Source: JBGPBY01 sp041481485
GTDB taxonomy: Bacteria; Acidobacteriota; Terriglobia; 20CM-2-55-15
NCBI GenBank assembly: GCA_041481485.1
Contig: JBGPBY010000053.1
Coordinates: 1 to 20,536 of the forward strand
Length of the DNA: 20,536 nucleotides
Direction: 5' to 3'
Shown: piece after piece, positions 8,746-14,808 of the stretch
How the letters are laid out: each line of letters opens with the position of its first letter
Numbering within the stretch: the first letter of the stretch is position 1
Made by a program: the position numbers and the translations under genes
The notes under the pieces: generated by a model
Told to the model about the DNA's origin: nothing
Databases searched by the model: none
The model's input: the letters and a program-made list of their open reading frames with translations, nothing else

Positions 8746-8900
8746 GACTGTAAGTAGGTTTTCTCCTTCACCGCTCTGTGGTGTCCCGGAGTGCCCACAT
8801 TGCCTGTGAGAATGATCTGTCCCAACGGGTCAATCGTCTCCATAATTAATCGAACACCCTCGGAATTTGCCAAGAATCAAGAACAGAGAGGATTCAAGAA

Positions 8901-9962
8901 ATGGCAGGCAAGACTCGCGTATCGGTTAATGGTTATGGGGTCATCGGCAAACGTGTCGCGGACGCGGTGAGAGTTCAGCCCGATATGGAACTTGCCGGAA
9001 TCGCCGATGTTGTTTACGACTACCGGGTCCGCGTGGCCGCTGTACGCGACATTCCGATCTATGCTTCCCTCGATGACAAGGCGGATGCCATGCGTTCCGC
9101 CGGTATAACCGTTGCAGGAACCTTTAAGGATTTGCTGGGCCAGTCTGACGTGATTGTGGATTGCACGCCGAAAGGTGTGGCTGGAGACAATTTCGAGGTA
9201 TACAGAAAAGCAGGAGTTAAGGCAGTTTTCCAGGGTGGTGAAAAGCATAGCCTCACTGGACATTCGTTCGTCGCGCAAGCGAACTACGAAACGGCGCTCG
9301 GCAGGGAATCGACGCGTGTCGTTTCCTGCAATACCACCAGCGTGGTCAGAACCCTCGGCGCTCTTCGAAAGGCGGGCCTTCTCAAGAAAGCGCGAGGCGT
9401 GCTCATTCGCCGTGCCACCGACATATGGGAATCCGATCACAGCGGGATTATGAATACTGTCGTCCCTGAGGCCCACATCCCCAGCCATCAAGGGCCCGAC
9501 GCAAAAACCGTTATTCCGGATCTCGATATCGTCACTCTTGCTGCGAAAGCTCCGGTCACGCAAGACCACAATCACTATTGGGTGGTCGAATTGGTGCGTG
9601 AAGCCAGCCGCGATGAGGTGCTCGCTGCTTTTCATTCGGCCCCGAGAATTGCCTCGATCAGGATGAAAGATGGAATCGTAGGGCTCAACAGCGTTGTCGA
9701 ACTCATGCGCGATCTCGGGCGCCCGCGTGGTGACCTGTGGGAGGTCGCTTTGTGGGAAGACGTCTTGACGGTCCAGGGGAATGAACTGTTCTACACGTAT
9801 GCGGTAGCAAACGAGGCGATCGTCATTCCCGAAACGATCGATGCCATTCGCGCCCTGGCCGGCACAGTACAGGATGGCGCAACGTCCATTCGTATGACGG
9901 ATGAGGCTCTCGGAGTCCGGAGGGATTTCCTGACAGTTCGTGAAAAACCACGGGCGGCTTGA
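8901..9962 (+). CDS. gap: Type II (archaeal-type) glyceraldehyde-3-phosphate dehydrogenase
   Basis: This is a 353-residue enzyme that oxidises and phosphorylates glyceraldehyde 3-phosphate to 1,3-bisphosphoglycerate with NAD(P). The N-terminal Rossmann motif is VNGYGVIGKRVADAV (residues 9-23). The catalytic cysteine is Cys143 in SCNTTSVVRT, the archaeal CNTT signature rather than the bacterial SCTTN. PSHQGPD-(8 residues)-DLDIVTLAAK matches the archaeal PSHHGPD region. Length equals the archaeal enzymes. AGAGAGG about 10 nt upstream is the likely ribosome site. It heads a tight operon: the next gene starts 34 bp downstream and codes for a copper-binding protein. A bacterial type II GAPDH beside copper and stress genes suggests a backup glycolytic enzyme with different redox or metal sensitivity from the usual GapA. 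That role is inference. Confidence 0.93.
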   Translation: MAGKTRVSVNGYGVIGKRVADAVRVQPDMELAGIADVVYDYRVRVAAVRDIPIYASLDDKADAMRSAGITVAGTFKDLLGQSDVIVDCTPKGVAGDNFEVYRKAGVKAVFQGGEKHSLTGHSFVAQANYETALGRESTRVVSCNTTSVVRTLGALRKAGLLKKARGVLIRRATDIWESDHSGIMNTVVPEAHIPSHQGPDAKTVIPDLDIVTLAAKAPVTQDHNHYWVVELVREASRDEVLAAFHSAPRIASIRMKDGIVGLNSVVELMRDLGRPRGDLWEVALWEDVLTVQGNELFYTYAVANEAIVIPETIDAIRALAGTVQDGATSIRMTDEALGVRRDFLTVREKPRAA

Positions 9963-9996
9963 TTTCGCGTCAGGCCGCGAATGCGAGTGAGATCGG

Positions 9997-10341
9997 ATGC
10001 CACATAACCCCAGCATTCAACGGTGCATCGAAGCGTGCACGCAATGTCATGAAGCGTGCCTCGAAACATTGAGCCATTGCCTGAATCGATCGGGCCATGC
10101 TCCGCCTTCACATGTCCGCATTTTATTGGATTGTGCGGAGATCTGTCAGATGAGTGCGAACTTCCTGATACGCAACTCGGATGTACATCGGCAGGTGTGC
10201 GCCGCGTGCGCTTCAACTTGTCTCGCATGTGCCTCAAGCTGTGTGCAGTTCGTCGGGGATGAAGTCATGAGACGCTGCGAGGAAATCTGTCGCCAGTGCG
10301 CCGAGGCCTGCAATGAGGTCGCTGGCCATCTTCCATTGTAA
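9997..10341 (+). CDS. Four-helix-bundle copper-binding protein (Csp/DUF326 family)
   Basis: This 114-residue protein has 16 cysteines in helical CxxxC and CxxC spacing: CIEACTQCHEAC (10-21), CAEIC (46-50), CAACASTCLACASSC (68-82), CEEICRQCAEAC (94-105). That is the signature of the Csp copper-storage four-helix bundles, whose core cysteines bind many Cu(I) ions. No signal peptide is visible, so it resembles cytosolic Csp3-type proteins rather than the exported Csp1. It lies 34 bp after gap and 20 bp before the cupin gene on the same strand. With the CopB ATPase nearby, it probably buffers or sequesters cytosolic copper. Confidence 0.92.
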   Translation: MPHNPSIQRCIEACTQCHEACLETLSHCLNRSGHAPPSHVRILLDCAEICQMSANFLIRNSDVHRQVCAACASTCLACASSCVQFVGDEVMRRCEEICRQCAEACNEVAGHLPL

Positions 10342-10361
10342 AACCGTTAACGGAGGACATC

Positions 10362-10781
10362 ATGCCAAAGGATACCGGGCACGACTTGAGTCATAGAAGG
10401 CCACACTCTCCACCGACGGCGGGTGCGTTCCTCGAATTCGATCTCTCGAAGGAAGTTCATGAACTTCATGAGGAGCCAAGCTGGAAAAACGGTCAGAACA
10501 CAAAGACACTTGTGAAATACGATGACCTGCGTGTTCTTCTTACCGCGCTCAAGGCAAAAGTTCGCATTTCTGAACACAAAACGGAAGGTCGGATTTCAGT
10601 GCAGATAATCACCGGACACGTTCGAATGACCGCATCAGGACGGACGTTTGATCTTCACCCAGGGAGTTTGCTCGCGTTGGATAGCGGGATACTTCACGAT
10701 GTGGAGGCGCTGGAAGACAGCGCTTTTCTGCTCACGATCGCGTGGCCGGGCAGGGACAAAAGCGCAAGGCACCTGAAGTGA
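10362..10781 (+). CDS. Small cupin-domain protein
   Basis: This 139-residue protein contains one cupin fold. Strand motifs are SEHKTEGRISVQIITGHVRM (about 69-88, cupin motif 1) and LHPGSLLALDSGILHDVEAL (about 96-115, motif 2). Motif 1 has one His and a Glu, motif 2 one His, so a metal site is possible but not the full two-His-Glu-His set. ACGGAGGACATC precedes the ATG, a strong ribosome site. It is the third gene of the gap-csp-cupin operon. Such short cupins often occur beside stress proteins; the ligand cannot be assigned. Confidence 0.85.
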   Translation: MPKDTGHDLSHRRPHSPPTAGAFLEFDLSKEVHELHEEPSWKNGQNTKTLVKYDDLRVLLTALKAKVRISEHKTEGRISVQIITGHVRMTASGRTFDLHPGSLLALDSGILHDVEALEDSAFLLTIAWPGRDKSARHLK

Positions 10782-10864
10782 TCAAGACGGGTGTGGCTGC
10801 TAAAGGGACTCCCTCCTGAGCAGTTGAATAGTGATCGCGACAGCAATTCGAGAATTCTCATGCT

Positions 10865-10950
10865 AATAGCCCGGCGGCATCGCGACCCTTTGCGCAACGA
10901 CACGTTTGGCTTCGTCGACAAACCCTCGCCGCCAGTCACGGCCGCAGCTC
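10865..10950 (-). pseudogene. Fragment of a heavy-metal RND efflux transporter (CusA/CzcA family)
   Basis: The minus strand reads GRDWRRG directly followed by FVDEAKRVVAQRVAMPPGY and a stop. This matches the conserved periplasmic segment of CusA/CzcA pumps of the form 'vRGRDlgsFVaEAqraVaekVkLPPGY'. About 29 codons survive; both sides are lost, and an IS21 transposase fragment on the other strand begins about 10 bp away. The fragment shows a metal efflux pump once stood here, in line with the copper theme. It is too short for a confident substrate call. Confidence 0.6.
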
Positions 10951-10960
10951 GAGAATCGGC

Positions 10961-11158
10961 GGTCATACCACTATCGAGGAGCACCGTCCGAAATCACACC
11001 AGCAGTTTCTGGAATGGTCGCCGGAGCGGATCGTTCACTGGGCTTCTACGATTGGACCGTCGACCGCATCACTGGTCGATTCGATTCTCCAGTCGGGCGC
11101 GCATCCCGAGCAGGGATTCCGCAGTTGCCTGGGCATCCTGCGTCTGGGAAAAACTTCG
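10961..11158 (+). pseudogene. Internal fragment of an IS21-family transposase (IstA)
   Basis: In frame from 10961 the sequence reads HTTIEEHRPKSHQQFLEWSP, then ERIVHWASTIGPSTASLVDS and HPEQGFRSCLGILRLGK. These are conserved landmarks of the C-terminal half of IstA (EWTPxRhixWa.xiGPxtaaLV, HPEQGyRSCLGIlRLgK). Similarity stops after LGK at about 11152. The N-terminal DDE domain, the far C-terminus and istB are absent, so the element is dead. It is joined directly to the RND fragment, which suggests insertion followed by deletion. Confidence 0.8.
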
Positions 11159-11256
11159 AATATATTGAACTGTTGTGTTGGAGAGCTGAGAATGGGAATT
11201 CCGATTTTTAGCAGATGATTGAGCGGTCCTGAAGGCCGGTCCCCTGAGGAGTAACT

Positions 11257-11589
11257 ATGAAAAAGAATGAACCCGACCTCGTAGACGAACACAAAATCGC
11301 AGGCCATTTCGTCGAGATTCGGAAGACCCCTCGGGAAGAACTGCGAATCGACGGCGTGCGCAAGAACTTCTTCGTCACGAAGGACGGCTATAACCTTCAC
11401 GACGCGCCTTACGCGAAACCCACAAAAACGCTCCTCGATGCTCGACCACATAACGCTCGGCTATACTTTCGCACGGACACGTCGACCCTACCCGCTTTAC
11501 TCGAAGGATCACTCGTGCTTACGCAAAGTTGCGCCAAATGTGATAACGGCACTTTCAGTCGCTTCTACAGGTCCCGGAATTGCCCCTGA
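11257..11589 (+). CDS. Hypothetical protein, possibly 3'-frameshifted
   Basis: This is a 110-codon ORF with a good ribosome site (TGAGGAGT, 4 nt spacer) and a charged, well-ordered N-terminus (HFVEIRKTPREELRIDGVRK, FFVTKDGYNLHDAPYAKPTK). I do not recognise the family. After about residue 62 (KTLLDA) the composition changes and becomes Ser/Arg-rich, and the +1 frame (from about 11438) also stays open with LGYTFARTRRPYP. This suggests that the true protein continued in another frame and the present end is an artefact of decay. It lies between an IS21 fragment and a broken L,D-transpeptidase gene. The N-terminal 60 residues look genuine; expression is uncertain. Confidence 0.4.
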   Translation: MKKNEPDLVDEHKIAGHFVEIRKTPREELRIDGVRKNFFVTKDGYNLHDAPYAKPTKTLLDARPHNARLYFRTDTSTLPALLEGSLVLTQSCAKCDNGTFSRFYRSRNCP

Positions 11590-11601
11590 GTTTACAATCC
11601 C

Positions 11602-12222
11602 ATGTGGACATTTGGAACCATTTCCGGTGTGACAGCGACGCTCCTTGCAGGATCGGTGGTCCGCCTCCGGTGAAATATTTATCCCCAGAACCACCAGTGT
11701 TCAAGTCGAATCATTTGTTATTGACCACCAGAGAAGCCGGCAGAGAACTAAGCCCCTTGCAGAAAATCGAGACGACGGCCCTTGGACAAACCGGCATCCC
11801 GCAGGAGTGGTGCATCTACAGGAAGGATGATATTCGATCACGTACAGAAAATACGTTACGGCCGGAAGAGGATGCGCATTTACGACTTCGGATGGATCAG
11901 TGCTCCGAAGGGATGGAGTGAAAGCGTGATGCGCCTTCAGATGCATGCCACAGATCCGGATTTGCTGGAGCCGCGGCTGGGCAGCGTTCAATCTAAGGGG
12001 TGCATTCGGATTCCGGCGACACTCAATTCCCTTATCGACCATTATGGAATTCTCGATGGAGCCTACGAACGAGAGATCGCAAACGGCAAGGACTTCTGGG
12101 TTCTGCCGCAGGACCGCGCCCCGACACCCTGGTCTGGACGGTATCTTGTAGTTGTCGACACCGGACGGAACGAGCGCCAATCATGGTCGCCATCCCCGAT
12201 ACCCCTACCCAACAGCAAATAG
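11602..12222 (+). pseudogene. Frameshifted L,D-transpeptidase (YkuD family)
   Basis: Three consecutive frames reconstruct one secreted L,D-transpeptidase. Frame 1 from ATG 11602 gives a signal-like MWTFGTISGVTATLLAGSVV and stops at about 11671. Frame 2 (about 11669-11827) gives EIFIPRTTSVQVESFVIDHQ and NRDDGPWTNRHPAGVVHL. Frame 1 again (about 11830-12222) gives MRIYDFGWISAPKGW, then the catalytic region MRLQMHATDPD and SVQSKGCIRIP, which carries the active-site His and Cys of the YkuD SxGCIR motif. Intact enzymes of this family cross-link peptidoglycan stem peptides in the periplasm. Two single-base slips, near 11669 and 11828, break it, although the catalytic part remains open for 146 codons. 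Sequencing error is possible, but neighbouring fragments make true decay likelier. Confidence 0.7.
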
Positions 12223-12315
12223 CGAAAAGGCCAGCCGGAAGTTCGATTCTCCATCTCGCCGAGTTTGGGAACATTCGAAGAAACAGTGCACAACAGGCAA
12301 AGTGAGCGGTCCGGT

Positions 12316-12386
12316 GGTGGGTCAATTTAGAATTTTGGGCATCCCCCTACTGTGTTCCGCCCAAGAATTTCAAACTGACCACTACC
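12316..12386. mobile_element. IS21-end-like inverted repeat (IS remnant)
   Basis: GTGGGTCAATTTAGAATT...TTGGGC (12317-12340) and the reverse complement of 12359-12384 (AGTGGTCAGTTTGAAATT...TTGGGC) form an imperfect inverted pair around an 18-bp centre, about 16 of 20 matching over the core. GGTCA-TTT words repeated at element ends are typical of the multiple terminal repeats of IS21-family elements, and an IstA fragment lies 1.2 kb away. The right arm overlaps the stop codon of the universal stress gene, so the end of that gene appears to be IS-derived. The family call is inference. Confidence 0.45.
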
Positions 12387-13314
12387 CACGGTCCGGGACG
12401 ATCCGGTGTTCCAAGTCGTCCGAATGCCTTTTCACACCTGCCGGAAACGAAAGCACCGGAACCTTCGCCTCTTGAATGACGCGTTCTGCGGTTGCACCCA
12501 GGATTGCGCGCTCAACCACGCCTCTGTCCTGAACCGGCATGATGACCAATTGGACAACCAAACTATCTATAGCAGCAAGCAGTGTTTCTGACGCAGGTCC
12601 GTCAGCCAGCTCTGTGCTGATCTTGATTCCTGCCCGTATGCCTTCCCTTTCGATGCTTGCCAATTTGGCGCGCGCTTCTTCAATTAGCTGCTTCTTTCCT
12701 TCATCGGTGTCGATCCCTGGAACGAGTACTCCGTACTGGAGAGGAACCGGTTCAATGGAGTGAAAGACAATCAATTCCGACGCCAGTTGCCGTGAGATAT
12801 CCAGGGCGAAATTGAAAGCTTCCCGAGATGCGTCGGAAAGATCGGTGGCGAAAAGGATGCGTGAGAACTTTATGGAATGGTTATCATTCGAAATCGAAAT
12901 GGCGGGTACTGGAAGTTTTCGCAGCAGGTCCCGAGTCACGGAACCAATGAGCAACCTTCGAGCGAACCCGCGGCTATGTGTACCCATAATGACAAGGCTG
13001 GCGTGTTCATCAAGGATCGATGCGCGAATCTCGTTTGTAATCTTTCCTCTGCGGATTCGAATTTGAAGATTGAGATCGTCTTGATCTTCCGGACCGAGAA
13101 GTATGGACAGCAACCTGAGGGCCTGATCATAGCGTCGCTTATCAGCCTTATCCCATTCACTCGGAAATTTATGGGGGAGGACCGACGTATCCTCCAAAAC
13201 GTGCAGCAAGGTTAACTTGGCGCGAAATGCGCGCGCCAGAGCCACGCCCAAGTCCACTCCGAACCTCGATGCTGGCGAAAAATCCACGGCGACCAGAATG
13301 TTTAGAATATTCAT
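12382..13314 (-). CDS. Tandem universal stress protein (two Usp domains)
   Basis: This 310-residue cytoplasmic protein has two Usp folds. Domain 1 (about 1-145) starts NILVAVDFSPAS and ends with VIMGTHSRGFARRLLIGSVT, close to the nucleotide-binding G-2X-G-9X-G-S/T motif with Ser in place of the second Gly. Domain 2 (about 150-288) starts RILFATDLSDAS, but its loop reads VIMPVQDRGVVERAILGAT, so the glycines needed for ATP are lost. Tandem Usp proteins act in stress survival, often under hypoxia or metal stress. GGGAGAG 8 nt upstream supports the ATG. It follows the PNPOx-like gene by 129 bp on the same strand. The last 20 or so residues (KRHSDDLEHRIVPDRG) extend past the usual Usp end into IS-like DNA, so the original C-terminus may have been replaced. 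Confidence 0.92.
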   Translation of the reverse strand: MNILNILVAVDFSPASRFGVDLGVALARAFRAKLTLLHVLEDTSVLPHKFPSEWDKADKRRYDQALRLLSILLGPEDQDDLNLQIRIRRGKITNEIRASILDEHASLVIMGTHSRGFARRLLIGSVTRDLLRKLPVPAISISNDNHSIKFSRILFATDLSDASREAFNFALDISRQLASELIVFHSIEPVPLQYGVLVPGIDTDEGKKQLIEEARAKLASIEREGIRAGIKISTELADGPASETLLAAIDSLVVQLVIMPVQDRGVVERAILGATAERVIQEAKVPVLSFPAGVKRHSDDLEHRIVPDRG

Positions 13315-13443
13315 GATTGCGCTCTCCCTTCTGTAACTATTCGCGCACGCCGAAGGCCGTAAATTGGACAGGTTCTGACGAAGCCGATCTCCTTCGCGAG
13401 CAATGCCACTTATCCCCTCGATCTCATGACTGGCTGCTCGATT

Positions 13444-13911
13444 TCAGACGGACTGCGTGTCAGGCCTTCGCTTTGCTCGTCGACCCGTAATTCGAGAAAT
13501 ACGAATACGGTAGAAGAGAGGCTCTCGAGGTACGCCCGAGTTGCCGATACTTGAATTCGCTAACGCAGGCTCCCACCACATGGGGTACTGCCGGAGCAGT
13601 TTCCATGCGAATTCGCGGTGGAAGCGCGTGACTGCAATATCCGGCAGTTCTTCATAAGATCCAAAAATCACGACACTCGACCATTCCAGGGGATTGGCGA
13701 TGTCATCGACTTCGACGCAAACAAGAGGATTCGCGCGCATCCAATGGATCTTCTGCCCTACCGCGGTGAAACTGTAAAGAAACCCCTCTCGATAGACGAA
13801 GTAAAAAGGAACAATGTACGGCTGTCCGTTCTGGGCACATGCCAATCGCCCCAAACGAACCTGCCCCAGCAACTCGATGCTTTCATTTCGGTTGATCTCT
13901 TCGATAAACAT
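13444..13911 (-). CDS. Pyridoxamine 5'-phosphate oxidase-like flavin-binding protein
   Basis: This 155-residue protein is of the split-barrel flavin-nucleotide-binding type. It opens with the usual short lead MFIEEINRNESIELLGQVRL, then GRLACAQNGQPYIVPFYFVY, followed by GFLYSFTAVGQKIHWMRANP and VCVEVDDI, the strands that build the FMN site. The rest (SSVVIFGSYEEL and a Trp-rich helix) is normal for the family. True PNPOx is about 210 residues, so this is a relative that binds FMN, F420 or heme; the reaction is unknown. CGAGGT lies just upstream of the ATG. The gene precedes the Usp gene on the same strand. The pairing resembles dormancy and hypoxia regulons in other bacteria, where Usp and PNPOx-like proteins are co-induced. 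Confidence 0.88.
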   Translation of the reverse strand: MFIEEINRNESIELLGQVRLGRLACAQNGQPYIVPFYFVYREGFLYSFTAVGQKIHWMRANPLVCVEVDDIANPLEWSSVVIFGSYEELPDIAVTRFHREFAWKLLRQYPMWWEPALANSSIGNSGVPREPLFYRIRISRITGRRAKRRPDTQSV

Positions 13912-13999
13912 AGGACCTCGGCGTTTATACCGTGAAGCCTCAATGGATGCGCGGTTGTCATTTTAGAGCCTCCCTCGGCACGCGGGAGATCGGACGGTC

Positions 14000-14108
14000 T
14001 TTGGCTCTTCCGCTTCAGCAAGGGTTGCTTCCGTCAGGAGCAGCGTCCCTGCCACAGAGGCCGCCGCAATTCCTTTAACGATTTAGCCAGATAATGTCAG
14101 GTTAGCGA
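14000..14108 (-). pseudogene. groEL: Remnant of a second groEL copy (3' end fused to upstream region)
   Basis: Bases 14000-14064 match the 3' end of the intact groEL (18661-18725) at about 53 of 65 positions; on the minus strand they read AASVAGTLLLTEATLAEAEE-PK, the GroEL C-terminus. Bases 14062-14108 match 20356-20404, the region 110-160 bp upstream of the intact groEL start, at all but a few positions and one gap. The two parts, 1.6 kb apart in the intact copy, are joined here at a shared GCCGC. This is best explained as a duplicated groEL locus that lost its body by a microhomology deletion. The conserved upstream piece may be part of the groEL promoter or leader. Confidence 0.8.
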
Positions 14109-14126
14109 TTGAGTTTGACCAGCTAC

Positions 14127-14152
14127 AACTGGCAGGTTTTTCCAGTTTTTTT
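14127..14152 (+). terminator. Weak hairpin plus T-run
   Basis: AACTGG (14127-14132) pairs with CCAGTT (14142-14147) around a 9-nt loop and is followed by a run of seven T to 14152. It has the shape of a rho-independent terminator on the plus strand, but no plus-strand gene ends here, so it may serve decayed DNA or none. Confidence 0.3.
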
Positions 14153-14205
14153 CGTAAGCTTTTGAGGGTTTTTGAACTTGATCTCCAAAGCTACTTCGAA
14201 TTTGT

Positions 14206-14219
14206 GTGAATTCATTCAC
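14206..14219. repeat. Palindrome spanning the sortase stop codon
   Basis: GTGAAT-TC-ATTCAC is a perfect 6-2-6 palindrome that includes the sortase TGA. It could be a small 3' hairpin on the operon transcript; no T-run follows, so termination is doubtful. Confidence 0.3.
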
Positions 14220-14805
14220 TGGTTGAAGGAGAAAGAAATGCGTGAACGATGAATCGTTTTGGCGCGGGACCGACCATATAGAATGGATAACATGTGATCA
14301 GAGTCAATTGTGGCTTCGTGCTGGACGCTAACACCCCCGTATCTTCAGGGGAGACGATCTCCGTCGAATTGACGACATAGGTAAGAGTTCCTCTCAGGGT
14401 TAAGACATCAATGCGGTCTCCTTTCACCACATTTCTCAGATTCCGAAAATACGTGTCGCGATGAGCGGCTATCGCCGCATTGCCACCAGGGCCGGGGATG
14501 GGCGTTTCCGGAACGTGACCCGCGCCGCGACGCAGAACTCCGGAATTCAAGCCTTCGAGAATCATGACCGATATTCCCAGACGAGGAATTTCAAGTTTCC
14601 CCACGACTCCCGTATTCGCGGCGGTCAGGGCGGCGGACGTTCTGAGCGGCAGTGACAATTCAGAAGCGTGGAGCAGTTGATCAAAATTGCGAGACGTCAG
14701 GAGCTGAAACATCGCGCCATAGGCGGCGGTCCCGACGCTTATGCTGAGCAGCGTCACACCCACAGAAATCATGACCCAACTGACAACACGCATAGTCCGG
14801 CCCAT
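14212..14805 (-). CDS. Class D-like sortase
   Basis: This 197-residue membrane-anchored transpeptidase has one N-terminal span (residues about 7-30, VVSWVMISVGVTLLSISVG) and a sortase barrel. The catalytic residues are visible: His115 in AAHRDTYFRNL, Cys172 in LTLITCYPFYMVGPAPKR and Arg184 in KRFIV. IPRLGISVMILEGL and GNAAIAAHRDT are typical of class D. Sortases cleave a C-terminal sorting motif between Thr and the next residue and join the protein to a nucleophile. The gene starts 3 bp after the stop of the VWA gene, with GAGGTG as the shared ribosome site, so the two are translationally coupled. Two genes upstream lies a protein with the matching LPRTA signal. In a Gram-negative host the acceptor nucleophile is unknown. 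Confidence 0.9.
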   Translation of the reverse strand: MGRTMRVVSWVMISVGVTLLSISVGTAAYGAMFQLLTSRNFDQLLHASELSLPLRTSAALTAANTGVVGKLEIPRLGISVMILEGLNSGVLRRGAGHVPETPIPGPGGNAAIAAHRDTYFRNLRNVVKGDRIDVLTLRGTLTYVVNSTEIVSPEDTGVLASSTKPQLTLITCYPFYMVGPAPKRFIVHAFLSPSTSE

Positions 14806-14808
14806 GCA

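Noticed and set aside
8877..10016. 379-codon minus-strand frame opposite the type II GAPDH
   Set aside because: It mirrors the codon pattern of a certain gene on the other strand, and no family is recognisable.
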